DNA of 64,000 nt from Paulinella micropora (taxonomy: Eukaryota; Cercozoa; Imbricatea; Euglyphida; Paulinellidae), in the NCBI GenBank assembly GCA_019918135.1, contig WBZZ01006425.1, positions 48,501 through 112,500 on the forward strand, read 5' to 3'. The notes under the pieces are model-generated. The model was not told the DNA's origin. It searched no databases and saw only the letters and a list, made by a program, of their open reading frames with translations. Position 1 is the first letter of the stretch. Every line of letters starts with the position of its first letter. Positions 18,996 to 29,360 of the stretch are shown one piece after another. The translations under genes and the position numbers were made by a program.

Positions 18996-20673
18996 ATGGC
19001 AGCCTCGAAGGCCTTGTTTGACGTAGAACTTCTGGGTGTGTACCTAAGGCACGGACACGAGTCGGCGGTACTAGGGTGGGGTGAGTGCTCGGCGGACAGT
19101 AGTTGCCGAGTGCGCGAGCTGAGCGTTGCGCCGACCAAGGGGTCGACGCAGCTCGCGCTTGGCCGGGCTTGGCAGATCAAAGCCAAGACTTTGCAAATGT
19201 GCCAGCCGTGTTTGGCGCGGCGACGCTGTGGTACTACCCGCTGTGCCGTGTTCCGAGCCAGTGCCGTGGACAGAGTGGTGCTGCGGCTGCCTTCCCGAAC
19301 GAGCGGGCAGTTGGAAGACTATGCGCCCAGATGCGCCTACGCCGTGGAGCAAGGAAGGGGCTCCGAGCTAACGTGCCTGGTAGCCTGCCAGCAGGTCGCG
19401 GATTCGCATAACTGGAAGCTAGTCCCCTGTCCCCGAGGAAAGGCGCCGGAGTTGCTGAGCGAACTTTGCGAGGTGCTGCGGGCGACCGAGGAGAAAGATT
19501 TGTGGGAAGGCCTGGAATATTACTGCCGCGAAGGAAAGCTGTTCTGGAGCTCCTGGGGGCGCGGGCCTTCGGTCCTGCCCCCCCTTTTCAGCAGCAAGCT
19601 TTTCTCTGCTTATGTGGATCATAACCACTCGGCATGGGACTGTGACAGCGAGGACAAGCATGCGGCCCCCCTGGTCTTTGCAGACGCGCAGGAGCTGGAA
19701 CTGCAGAATGGCTCGGCGGGGGGTTGCCGGGCGTGCCTGGAAAGCGCCAAGTGTAAGGCGCTGTGTGCCGCCTTTAACCGGAACACGATGAGGCGTGCGG
19801 CCACGCTGCGGCTCTTCTCGAACAGCAGAGGCAGAGAGGAGAAGTACCTACCGCGGCACGCCAGGCTGATCCCGGGGCAGCAGCAGGGCCAGTCCCTGTG
19901 CGTGGTGACGTGTCAGAGCGTGGCAGAGCCGCGGAGGTGGAAGAAGATTTTGTACAGGGCGGGAGAACCAGCACCCGCAATACTACAGCCGCTGGTAGAG
20001 CTGGCCCGCCGTACGCATGAGCCAGAGCTGTGGGAGTCGCTAGACGGGTATTGCGAGAAAGGACTGAATTTCTGGAGTTCGTGGATAGGCGAACCCCCCG
20101 GAGCCGTGCCGCGCGGGGGTCCACCCATTCTGCGCAGCTGCTTGCAGGGCTACGAGGCGGCGCTGCGGGCGTACCTACACCACACATGTGGGGGGCTGGC
20201 GCACGGAGTTGGTAGGGACAACTGCGCGGCCTTGAGGGCGTTCTTCAATCGCCGCGTAGCCGACTTTGTTCAGTACGCCGCGCGAGGGCATATTTTAGAA
20301 CAGGTCAAGATCGAGCGCGACGCGGAGGGGGGGGGGTCGCGCTGACCTGGTCTTTGCCTCCCCAGACGCGTGGATGTGCCGCTACTCTGTTCCGTTCCTG
20401 GAGTTTTTGCAAGACAAGGAGCACAAGCGCCTGTTCCGAGAGATCGAGCTCTTGGGCCAGTTTGCCAAGAGCGAGGTGTGCGTTTGGGAGGGAGATCTCT
20501 CTGCTTATTGTCCCGAGGGGCGGCGTTTCTGGAACGAACTTTACTCTTTAGCCTTGAACGAGTACTGGGCAGACAGCGACGAGCCGGCCATAACTTTGGG
20601 GCAGCCCAAGCCCAGTGACCCGCGCCATTTTTTCTATGGCTTGTTTGATACGCAGGAGCAAGACTCCTGCTGA
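18996..20673 (+). CDS. Unknown protein of three related units, frame change at a G10 run
   Basis: ATG at 18996. Two units of about 190 residues are recognisable by their ends: LWEGLEYYCREGKLFWSSW and LWESLDGYCEKGLNFWSSW, each followed by a Cys-rich stretch. The first frame stops at 20345. In another frame, from about 20340, DLVFASPDAW (compare PLVFADAQEL in unit 2) leads into a third, shorter unit with LSAYCPEGRRFWNEL and ends at 20673. The change of frame falls at the G10 run 20327-20336, so the gene may be one ORF with a miscounted or slipping run. Conserved Cys, Trp and Phe suggest a small disulphide- or metal-stabilised fold. No signal peptide. No family recognised. Confidence 0.6.
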
Positions 20674-20943
20674 TTAAAAAAAGAACTTTTTTTAAAATAA
20701 AACCTCTTTTGCTAGAGTGGGGAGGAGGGGGGGGGGGAAGCAGCCCACCCCCCTCCCGTCCCCTCTCTCCCTCTCACTATTCAATATTCTTTCTCCCCCT
20801 CTCCCCTTCTTCCCCTTCGCGCAATCAAGTCAAAGCAGTTGTAAAGAGAAAGAAGTGAACAAGAAAAAAAAAGCGCACGAACGAGAGAGAAGGAAAAGAA
20901 GCTTCAGTCGAGAGATGAGGCCTATAGCTTGTTGATACTAGGC
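20674..20943. other. Spacer with AT-rich box and purine/pyrimidine tracts
   Basis: Starts with GATTAAAAAAAGAAC and TTTTAAAATAAAACC, then a G10 run, a C/T tract and a purine-rich leader up to the next gene. The AATAAA probably ends the preceding transcript. Confidence 0.45.
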
Positions 20944-21976
20944 ATGTGGCTGTGTTGGATACAACACGGCACAGCTCGGGAGCCCCTCTGGTGCAGCTGG
21001 AAAAGCGTGCCGGAGACGCTGGTCTTTACAGTGGAAACTACCGGGGGTTTTTTGGAAATGCCTGCAGCCAGTGCTCCGGCAGTTCAACACGCAAGAAGAC
21101 AAGCGAGAATGCTGCTGCAGCAGCAGGAAAGTCTGCCCCCCAGAGAGGGGCAGTACGAGGTCGACTGGGGGGACGGAACAAACAGCGTGTGCCCAGCTGA
21201 CAACGGTTGGTGCCGGCACCAGTACGCGCGGGCGGGCACATACGAAGTGCGCGCCAGGGGCGTGGTGAGCGGTTGGGCCATGTCGCCCGAGTGGCGGGGG
21301 CGCAACGGGGACGCAACGAGGGTGCGTAGAATCCTGCAGTGGGGTGGGCTGCGGCCCGCGCAAGAGGGGGGGCAACATTTTTACCGCGCGCAAGAGTTGA
21401 TGCAGCTACCGCCCCTGGCCGAGCTGCAGGGCGCCGAGCTGGTGCGCAACTGGAGTTATTCCTTTGCGGAGCTCGGGGGGCTGCGCGCGAGCCTGGCGGG
21501 GCTGTGGGTGCGCGACGCTGAGGACCTGACGGGGCTGGTAGCTTGGTCGCCGGGGCTGTCGCCCGATGTGCGGGGCTGGGATACGTCGCGCGTGACAAGC
21601 CTGGCACTGGCTTTTGCGGGCTGCGTTTCTTCCGAGATTCCTGGTCTGGGTGAGCTGAATACGTCATCCCTGCGGAACGCGAGCGGCGCCTTTCTAAACG
21701 CGACAGAGCTACGGGGAGGGCGGCTGGCGTGGGATGTGCGGAGCCTACGGGACACGAGCTACATGTTTGCGGGCGCGCAGAACTTCGATGCTGACCTCAG
21801 CAGCTGGCAGGCGCCGAACCTGCAAAGCTTGGATTTTATGTTTGCTGGCGCCAGCCGCTTTGCGAACCACAGCCAAGTCGCGGGCTGGGGAGTGCCGGCC
21901 AACGCCTCGCGCGCCGGGCTTTTTGAGGACACGTCGACGCCCCCCACTTTGCCCCCTACTAGTACTAGTACTACTT

Positions 21977-22032
<56 letters not shown>

Positions 22033-22215
22033 GCTACTACTAGTGGGCCGATGACGACGACGACTGTGGCAACGAGCAACTCTTCGTCCTCGGGGTCTTG
22101 GCCTCCTACTGACTCGCCACCGTCCTCCGAGGATTCGTCATCTTCTTGGTCGTCTTCGTCGTCGTCGTCGTCGTCGTGGGGAGCAGACAGCTCCAACTCG
22201 CTCCCCTCCGTCTGA
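20944..22215 (+). CDS. BspA-like surface protein with Thr stalk
   Basis: ATG at 20944 with a short hydrophobic start ([11 protein letters not shown]) that may be a weak signal peptide; codons upstream are also open. The body has a PKD-like motif ([18 protein letters not shown]) and then the 25-residue repeats typical of BspA/DUF285 surface proteins ([43 protein letters not shown]). A (ACT)n stretch (21960-22040) encodes a poly-Thr stalk, followed by a Ser/Asp-rich tail to the stop at 22215. BspA-like proteins are adhesins in bacteria and protists and occur in large viruses. The next ORF reads on in another frame without its own signal, so the two may be one protein. Confidence 0.7.
21960..22040 (+). 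repeat. (ACT)n coding microsatellite
   Basis: About 25 ACT/TAC units encode poly-Thr, a mucin-like stalk. Open in more than one frame and prone to length changes. Confidence 0.8.
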
Positions 22216-23608
22216 GGCCTGTCTCGCTGGCTACGCGTGGGGGCAGGCTGCGTACACGCTGCAGGCTGCCGGGCAAGCTCCCAAATCCACGCTGGAGGGC
22301 TGGCTGCTGAACGTTTCCAGTAGCAACAGCACTACTGCCGGTGCTGGTGCCGGCTGGGTCAGCGCGCCGGGCATGTACAGCAATGCGTTTAGCAACACGG
22401 CCCCGCTTACTTGCGTCGGCAACGCCACCGCCAGCGCGGCCCTGACGCTGAACGTCGACGGCCAGCCAGGCGGCGTGCGCGGCGAGTACCTGGAGCTCAC
22501 TCCCGCCGCTGGCGCCCAGCCCAGGCGCGCCGGAGTCAGGGCCCTTTCACTGTTGCCGTACCAGCCGTGGGTGGAGGGGTCGTTGTACTGGCCAGCGGCG
22601 CTGCGTGTGGTGGGCTCCAACAACGACGGCCTGAACTGGACCACGCTTTATGCCCGTGATGGCGGCTGGGGTGCTCCCCAAAGCAGCAACGAAGGGCTCG
22701 GCCTGGCCGTGCGTTTCTTGGAGCCCGGCGCGCTAGTGCTGGGTGGCCAATACTGGTCTAAGCTCCGGATCATCGTGCCCGCCGCGTACCAGCGCCTGCC
22801 CGGCACCGCGGGCCAGGGGCAGGCGCTGTGCACGACACAGGCAGCGCTCGGCCGGCTCGACATCAGCTTGTTAGAGCAAGACAGCACCTGCTACGACATG
22901 GACGAGTGCCAGCTGGGCACACACGACTGCCGCGGCGACCAGAACTGCGTCAACACTGCAGGGGGGTTCGCTTGTCAGTGCCCGCCGGGGCTCGTTGTCA
23001 GCCCGCCGGGTTCGGTGAACTTGCTGGCCTACGCCGACCCTCCGCAGCCGTGGCGCGGCTGGCTGCCGGGGGCCTCGTCCAACGGCTGGTGGGCGCACCG
23101 GCCCCTGAACGTAGGCACTTACGGGAATTGGTCCAGCGCGGCGGGCAGCTACACCAATCCCTCGCCCGCGTGCACCAGCTGTATCTGCAGCGCCAATGCC
23201 AGCGTCGCCCCCCTCGCCGCTCCAGGCGTGCGCGGCGAGTACTTGTCCCTCTACAGCGCGTACCGCCTGCCCGCCGCGCTGCGCTATTTTACGCTGTGTG
23301 CATCCGCGGGCGAAAACGGGGCGTCCCCCACGGCCCCCGCCGCGCTCAACGTGCTGGGCTCCAACGACGGGGGACTGAGCTGGACCAGCGTCTACAACGC
23401 GAGCGACTGGACTTGGGCGGCCGCTCAGTGTCGCTACCTGACAATCAACCGGCCCGGCTTTTTTACTCTGTACCGGTTTGTGGTGGAGGCCACCTACGTC
23501 AATCACTCGCTTGCAACGAATTCTGGAGGGGCGGCAGGCTGCCCGAGCTCAGCCACCGTGGCACAATTGCGCCTGGAACTAGAATTCAACACAGAAACCT
23601 GTGCTTAA
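22214..23608 (+). CDS. Extracellular protein with EGF domain between two related beta-sandwich-like domains
   Basis: Open from the end of the BspA-like ORF to 23608, first ATG at 22373. Residues before that ATG are already homologous to later sequence, so the real start is further upstream or the ORF is the 3' part of the BspA-like gene. Two related domains share [23 protein letters not shown] / [16 protein letters not shown] and many Trp, a discoidin-like pattern. Between them is a calcium-binding EGF module ([27 protein letters not shown]). It has many N-glycosylation sites and no C-terminal membrane helix. A secreted or stalk-attached adhesive surface protein is likely; discoidin assignment is tentative, EGF is firm. 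Confidence 0.7.
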   Translation, partial: EACLAGYAWGQAAYTLQAAGQAPKSTLEGWLLNVSSSNSTTAGAGAGWVSAPGMYSNAFSNTAPLTCVGNATASAALTLNVDGQPGGVRGEYLELTPAAGAQPRRAGVRALSLLPYQPWVEGSLYWPAALRVVGSNNDGLNWTTLYARDGGWGAPQSSNEGLGLAVRFLEPGALVLGGQYWSKLRIIVPAAYQRLPGTAGQGQALCTTQAALGRLDISLLEQDSTCYDMDECQLGTHDCRGDQNCVNTAGGFACQCPPGLVVSPPGSVNLLAYADPPQPWRGWLPGASSNGWWAHRPLNVGTYGNWSSAAGSYTNPSPACTSCICSANASVAPLAAPGVRGEYLSLYSAYRLPAALRYFTLCASAGENGASPTAPAALNVLGSNDGGLSWTSVYNASDWTWAAAQCRYLTINRPGFFTLYRFVVEATYVNHSLATNSGGAAGCPSSATVAQLRLELEFNTETCA

Positions 23609-23744
23609 AAAGAAACAAAAAGAATGGGAAAGAGGGAGGGGGGGGGGAGAAAAAAGAAGACTTCTTCCTGGTTTCTTTTAATAATCCTGATTAAAAAACA
23701 ACAAACTTTTGGCTTCTTGTGTGCGTGTGCACGTGTGTGTGTGT

Positions 23745-25589
23745 TCAAATTGCTAAAGACAAGACGGCCAGTATCAGCAGCCAAACCCAGCAGACACCGG
23801 CCGAGCTCTGCACGGCCGAAGAGAGCGCCGGTGGCGGTGTTTGCGCGGGTGGGAGGGTGCTGCCGTGCCCCGGCGCCGTCGTCGTGGCTGGCGGGGTGGT
23901 GGTGGTGACGAAAGCCTCCCGCCACCTGTTCTCGCAGCCTTCGTAGAGCTCGTAGCCCAGCCCACGCGCCGGCGCGCTGAAGTTTAGCGTAGGCGCCGCG
24001 CACGCCTGGGCCCCCTGGCAATTGCAAAATTTACTTGCCCCAGTGATAGAGCGCGCGTACAGTTCAAAGGGGTTGCTGATGTCCAGACGCAGGCAATCCC
24101 CCGTGCCGTTGTAGGGCAACATCGAAGCGTAGCGCACCACCAGGTACGCAAACATAGGGCCCTCCACGGCTCCAGTGCAGGGGCGCGACCACCTGTGGCG
24201 TAGCACCACCTGGTGGACAGGACCGCCATCTTCAAAGATGTAGTCTCTGGCAGGCGCCTTTCCTGCCGTGTAGCCTGGCGAGTAGCTGTTGTTGATAGCC
24301 TCCAGCACGTACTCGGACGCGATGCTCAGCCCATCGCTGCACAAACCGACGTGCGCTCCAGCGTCGTCCCCCGAGTTGTTCAACTTGAGCTGCTCGACCG
24401 ACAGTCTCACGCCCACGTTGCAGCCACGCGAGATCGTCAGGCGCGTTTCCGCCCCCTGGCCCCTCATCAACATGAGCGCCACGACGCCAAAAGCGCTGGC
24501 CTCACTGTTGCGGAAAGCGAACGAGCCCGCTGCGCGAGCAAGACAGCCGCATTCCAGCAAACTACAGTTTGCGAGCGGGGTCGCGGGCTGGAAACAAAAC
24601 GCCTCTGTCCCGCTCGTGGGCGGACAGCCTGGGGGGAATACCTCGCCAAAGATCGAGCTTGAGCTTGAGCTGTCGCTTGAACTTGGGCTGTCGCTCGAAC
24701 TTGAGCTGTCGCTCAAGCTTGAACTGTCATCCCGCAGGGGGCTTGTCCAATTACGATTGCAGCCCGTGTAAACCTCGTAGCCCCTCCCCCAAACAGGCTT
24801 GTCCAATTACGATTGCAGCCCGTGTAAACCTCGTAGCCCCTCCCCCAAACAGGCTTGCTGAAATTCTGGACGGGCGCCGCACATTCGGCAGAGCTGCCGG
24901 AAGGGCTTGGGACGTCGATGCGCAAGCAGTTCCCGGAGCCGTTGTAAGCCCTGTAGGTATTGTACATGATCAACAAGTACGCGCTTCCTGGCGTAGCGGT
25001 TTCAGGGCAGGGGCGGGCCCAACGATGGCGCAGTATCACGTCGTTGGGTGGGCCATAGTCGTCAAACATGCACTCGCTTATGTGCGGGTACTTCTCCGCA
25101 GAACGGCTGTAAGGGTTATCGAGAGCATCCGTGACATTGTCGGCTAGAATATCCAGGATGCCATCGGAGCACATACCTATCCACGCCCCCAGATCCAGAG
25201 TAAAGTTTAGTTCTTGCTGGAGCAAAATCATTTCCTGCGTTAGGTTCGTCAGCTTAGTCCCCACAAAAAACAGCAAATGCACGTCGCAGCCCGCCGAAAC
25301 TTGCACCCGTGTTTCCACGCCCTGCCCGTCGCCCAATTCCAATGCTAAAAAAGCACCCAACTCCTCCTGCTCCGTGCGGCCCGCATACGAGAACGAACCC
25401 GCACCTTCCGCCAGGCAGCCGCAAAGATGGCGGCTGCAGCTTGCTAGCGTGCTGGCAGCATTCAGGCACATAACGCTTGTTCTCGGAGGGCACAGGTCTG
25501 CTGGACAGCTAGCCCGGCAGGCTAACTGCAGGCCCAACGCTAGCAACAGCCACCAGCTGTTGCTGTTCATCAATGGCGTCGCAAACATG
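23745..25589 (-). CDS. Type I surface protein with two related cysteine-rich domains, split by a 56-bp duplication
   Basis: ATG at 25589 (alternative 25571) starts a signal peptide (SWWLLLALGLQLACRA). Domain 1 (to about 24800) and domain 2 (about 24640-23900) are related: both contain C-x-C-L-A near the start, MCSDG / LCSDG, VILRHRWARPC / VVLRHRWSRPC, GSGNCLRIDV / GTGDCLRLDI and GRGYEVYTGC / GLGYELYEGC. The C-terminus is a Thr/Pro stalk and a membrane helix (VCWVWLLILAVLSLAI). The frame changes between the domains because a 56-base block is tandemly duplicated (24740-24851); one unit would keep the frame. Removing a GT...AG stretch of 53 bases from one unit would also restore it. Unknown family, likely virion or cell-surface glycoprotein. 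Confidence 0.7.
24740..24851 (-). repeat. 56-bp perfect tandem duplication
   Basis: Two identical 56-base units (24740-24795 and 24796-24851) inside the surface-protein gene. 56 is not a multiple of three, so the duplication changes the frame. Confidence 0.9.
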
Positions 25590-26023
25590 TCTTCTTCTTC
25601 TTCCTTTTGTTCGACTCTACTCTGCGCAGGTCCTGGTTTTTCTTTCTTGTTTGTTTTATGTTCTGTACGTACAGAGCAGGCAAGTCTACAACTATAGCAG
25701 AGCAAAACGCTTTTTTCTGGGGGGGGGGAGTGCTCCCCCCCCCTGCCTCCTCCCTATCTCTTTCCTTTACCCCCCCCCCCCCCCTTCCTTCCCTCCCTCT
25801 TCTTTCTCCCTGTCGTCGCTTTCCTTTTGCTCTCCCCCCCCCCCCTCTATCCTTGGCCCGAAGTGCATGTTGCAATTGGACCAGGACAGAAGCACGGCAT
25901 CGATTCAAGCACAGCTAGAGCCCAAGAGCAGATCATCTAACTTAATATACAGCTATGTACTTGTTTAATAAAAGAGAGAATAATCGCTAACGTCTGGCGG
26001 GGTTGGGGGAAGTCTTTTTCTGT
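25590..26023. other. Spacer with T-rich and C-rich tracts
   Basis: No convincing gene. It contains GGGGGGGGGAGTGCTCCCCC (a near-perfect G/C hairpin, 25721-25745), two C10-C13 runs, and near the right end TTTAATAAAAGAGAG, the AT-rich box seen at many gene borders. Confidence 0.45.
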
Positions 26024-29000
26024 TTATGCCGTTTCTAGGTCTCGCAAAAATTCTGGAGAGAACAGAGGCTCGCCCGGGCGGTCTGAGCTCCTGCGTCGCT
26101 CGTGCCGGGGCGCAGGGAAGTTTGCCTCTGCCTTACCCACCTCCTCAGCGCCAGGACTCACCTCGTCTAGCTGCAGGACTTGTTCTTCTTCGCCCATTCT
26201 GGCAACGCCAGAATGGGAATCAAAGTGGAGTGAGCCCGGGTCCTGGGGGCTCATGTAGGGTTCGCCAAATGATCGCGAGGAGCTTTCGCCATGCTTTAAC
26301 TTGGCAGCCCCCGGAGAAACCAAAGAAGAAGAAGAAGAAGAAGAAGAAGAAGAAGAAGAAGAAGAAGAAGAAGAAGAAGAAGAAGAAGGAGAAGAAGGAG
26401 AAGAATGCTTGTTGTCAAAAGCCCCGCCGTCGGGTGCATCCTCTTGCACCAGCACAGGCTGCTGGTTTTCGAAAGACTGTCTGTTGTGCTGTCCCGGCCT
26501 AGGGATTTGAACTTCTAAATTTAGCACTCCTACCACCGGGTTATACAACTGCTCCCGGCTGACATCATCATCATCTAGCGAGGGCAAGAGGCCTTCCTGT
26601 AAAGGCCTGCTAGACATTGATATTGGCAACCCTGAACCGCCGTCGTCCTGCTGTTGTTGCTGTCTGGATGCAGGCTGTGGCCGATGCTGCTGCAGTCCGT
26701 CATAATCTTCGTGTTCTAGGCCGGTCGGCTCTGTGCGAGAGCTTTGTCTTAGCTTGCTTTGTGAATGTAGTGCGTTCGCTGATGAGGACAGCAGCGGCTG
26801 CCTCTCCTTTCCGTTGGTGACGGTCTTGGTAGGGTCCAGCGCCGACAGAGCTGCCTTGGCTAGTAGCTGTAAGTGATGCTTTTGGTAATACTGATAAACA
26901 ACAAAACAAAAAGCAGGTCGCGAGTGAGTAGGCCAGCCATTGGTCCCAGGAGCCCACGCGGGCTTCAAGGGGCGCTTGCCCCTGCGTCGTCGGCCCTAGG
27001 CTCGACGACAGGGTTAGGGCGGGGGTCGATCCTCCCAAGCCCGGTGGGGTTGGGGTGGGGCTGAAGCTAGAGTCCCAGACCGTTGTGCCGATGGTGGTGG
27101 TAGAACTAGGGCTAGCGCTAGAGCTCGGTGCCCAGCTAGGGCTGGGCACCGAGCCGGAACGCACGAGTGCCAGTCGTAGCATGTCACGCGTGACTAGGGG
27201 TGCGGTGCTGTTGCGCAGCCAAAGGGCCGCCTCCAGCGTAAGGAGCGCGTAGCTGGAGTTCAGCATAGCACCGGGCAGTGCTCCCGGCGCTAAACACAGG
27301 AGAGAGCTGCGTTGACCAGTCCAGGCGATCCACACGGCGGGGCTGTACACAAGCCCGACGTTCCAGCAAGGATCTCGGAGGTGGCAGAGGGTGGGTACAA
27401 GCTGCGCGCTGGAATTGGCGGCCAGGCCAGGGATCAGGGCCCACAAGCACGTGCCCAAGAAGCTGCCCGCTGCATCTATTGCCAGCTCAGCTCCGGACCC
27501 CGCGGGCTCTGGCCCGCGGGGCCGGAGCTGACCGCTGTGGGGTGTGCTATGGTCGAGGCTCTCCAGCAAGAGCACGTCCTCGGGAGTAGGAATACTCACT
27601 CCGTCCGCTGCTGAGGGCCATACGCGCAGTTGGCTAGCAGGTGGCCACCAGTGCGTATAAAGGTCGGAACAGCGCGGGGAGCCCTCCCAAGACAGCAGGA
27701 CCGTAACGCGGTTCCCCTCTGGGTTTGTTACTTGTACTTCGAACAGGTACTGTCCCGCAAAGGAAAACACAGACGACGCAGGGGTCGAGTTAGAGGGGTC
27801 GCACAGCCACGAGCCGGTCCAGGCCAGCCATAATTGTAAGCGGGGCTCGGCCGCCGTAGCACTCGCCTCTAGCTGCCCGTGCACTATCTCGGTCAAGCTC
27901 CACTCCGAGCGGGACCAGGACTCAGAGGCTTGTTCCAAAGAAGGCGTAAGCGTGCCCAGCTCCGACCAAGTAGCAAAGGCAACCTCGAGCACAAAAGCTG
28001 TTGCAGAGTTGTCACCTTCGTCCCGCACACCACTACGGCGCTCTACTCGCCAAGACAGCAACGACGCCTGTACCTCGGGCCGACCGACGCTGGCAGGCAG
28101 CGGGGTAGCGGACGACAAAGGAAGCTGGAGAGGGACCTCCCAGCGCACGCACCCTTCGCTGAGCTGTCGTAGCCAAGCAGAGGTCGAGCTCAGAGTGCAG
28201 GTCAAGGTAAGTTCCATCTCCAGTTTCCACAGCTGGAGCTGTTCAGAGCACACACCGCCGCGCACAGGGCGCAGAGACTGCTGTTGGATCTGTACACAGC
28301 CTGGGGGTGGTCCGTGCACCTGAAACTCGGGGCTTCTCGTTGCGATTCCAAGCTCAGCGCCCGGCGGCGCCTGTAGCTCAAAGGCAAACCACCAGCGCGC
28401 TGTTTCGTTGACCGGCCACAACCAACCTAGGCCTAGCTGCTCGGACTCTCCCCAAAGCAGTCCCATCTCCGAGCAGTTTTGCAAAGTGAGAGAGCTAGGC
28501 GACGAGCTGGGCCTCACAGAACTAGGCGACGCAGCGAGTGAGCTGCTAGGCAACGCAGTACGAGAGCCACTGGGCAACATTGCACTGGGAGAGTCACTAG
28601 GCGATGCAGTCTGGGAAGCAAAGGGGGAGCCGCTGCTGCTGCCGCTTCTGCTGGTGGTAGTGGTAATGGTGCAGCTACTAGTAGTAGTGGCGGTGGCAAG
28701 GGCCGACGGGCTCGCGGTTAAAGTGCGCGTCAAGTTCCCCCCGGCCAAGCCACTGTTATTGAGACCGTTTGAGGTACTCGACGCCTGACCGCGTGGGCCG
28801 GCCTGGTTATCTTTGACGAGTAGTGTTATTTGAAGGCTCACCAACACAATCAAGAGAATGATTATCACGATTATCACGACCGCGAAAGTCCTGTTGCAAT
28901 AGAAAGTCAGGTTATTCCAGCAAGTCTCACTCCGACCAGTGTCGTTTGCTGGTGCTGGTGATATTGATGGGTTCGGTGTTCGCGACGATTCCGACGAGGT

Positions 29001-29112
29001 GGGTGTGGTTGGTAATGAAATACTCGATGTTGAACTTGTACTGGGCGATATATCTCTTCCAGGGGCTTTGGCCTTTTCCGCAGCAGGGGTAGAAGGACTT
29101 GGCCGCTGGCAT
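26024..29112 (-). CDS. Large membrane glycoprotein with a 40-nt intron and a second break
   Basis: Exon 1 (29112-28931) starts MPAAKSFYPCCGKGQ and ends in phase 2 with KRHWS. A 40-base GT-AG intron (28891-28930) follows, and exon 2 reads straight into a hydrophobic helix (VVIIVIIILLIVLVSLQITL), an N-terminal signal anchor. A long Ser/Thr-rich ectodomain of about 600 residues with many N-glycosylation sites and Trp follows. Near 26900 there is a second membrane helix (WLAYSLATCFLFCCLS). There the frame changes to another one, open to 26024, with a cytoplasmic-type tail (LLAKAALSALDPTK, then RQPLLSSSANAL) holding poly-Gln, poly-Ser and acidic runs. A 25-base GT...AG stretch at 26867-26891 would join the two frames exactly. 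A surface protein with two membrane anchors; no family recognised. Confidence 0.65.
26325..26400 (-). repeat. (GAA)n coding microsatellite
   Basis: About 25 AAG units on the + strand encode poly-Ser in the tail of the membrane glycoprotein on the minus strand. Confidence 0.8.
28891..28930 (-). other. 40-nt spliceosomal intron
   Basis: On the minus strand it starts GTGAGACTTGC, contains a branch-like CTGAC (AACCTGACTTTC), a short pyrimidine stretch, and ends GCAACAG. Unspliced, the frame meets TGA at the donor itself; spliced, codon phase 2 joins perfectly into a membrane helix. Confidence 0.75.
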
Positions 29113-29360
29113 CGGCCTTTGCTTTCTGGGAAAGCCGCCGTTTTGACCGCTTAGATCGTTCGGAAAACTGCATTTCGCTGTGTGCCAAAATATACACAAT
29201 TCTTCCCCGTTCTGTTTTATTGATTTAAGTTATGAAAACGAGGGCAAGAGAGAGAAAGAGATAGAGAGTGTGTAGAAAAGGAGGGGGAGAGAGAAAGAGA
29301 AGGGGAGAGGAGCAGAGAAGGAGGGAGAAAAGAGAGGGGGGGGGTGGGGGGAAAGAAGTT

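Noticed and set aside
20944-22215. BspA-like gene as bacterial contamination
   Set aside because: It lies within the same gene-dense block with the same spacer style as clearly viral genes, and such repeats are known in protists and large viruses.
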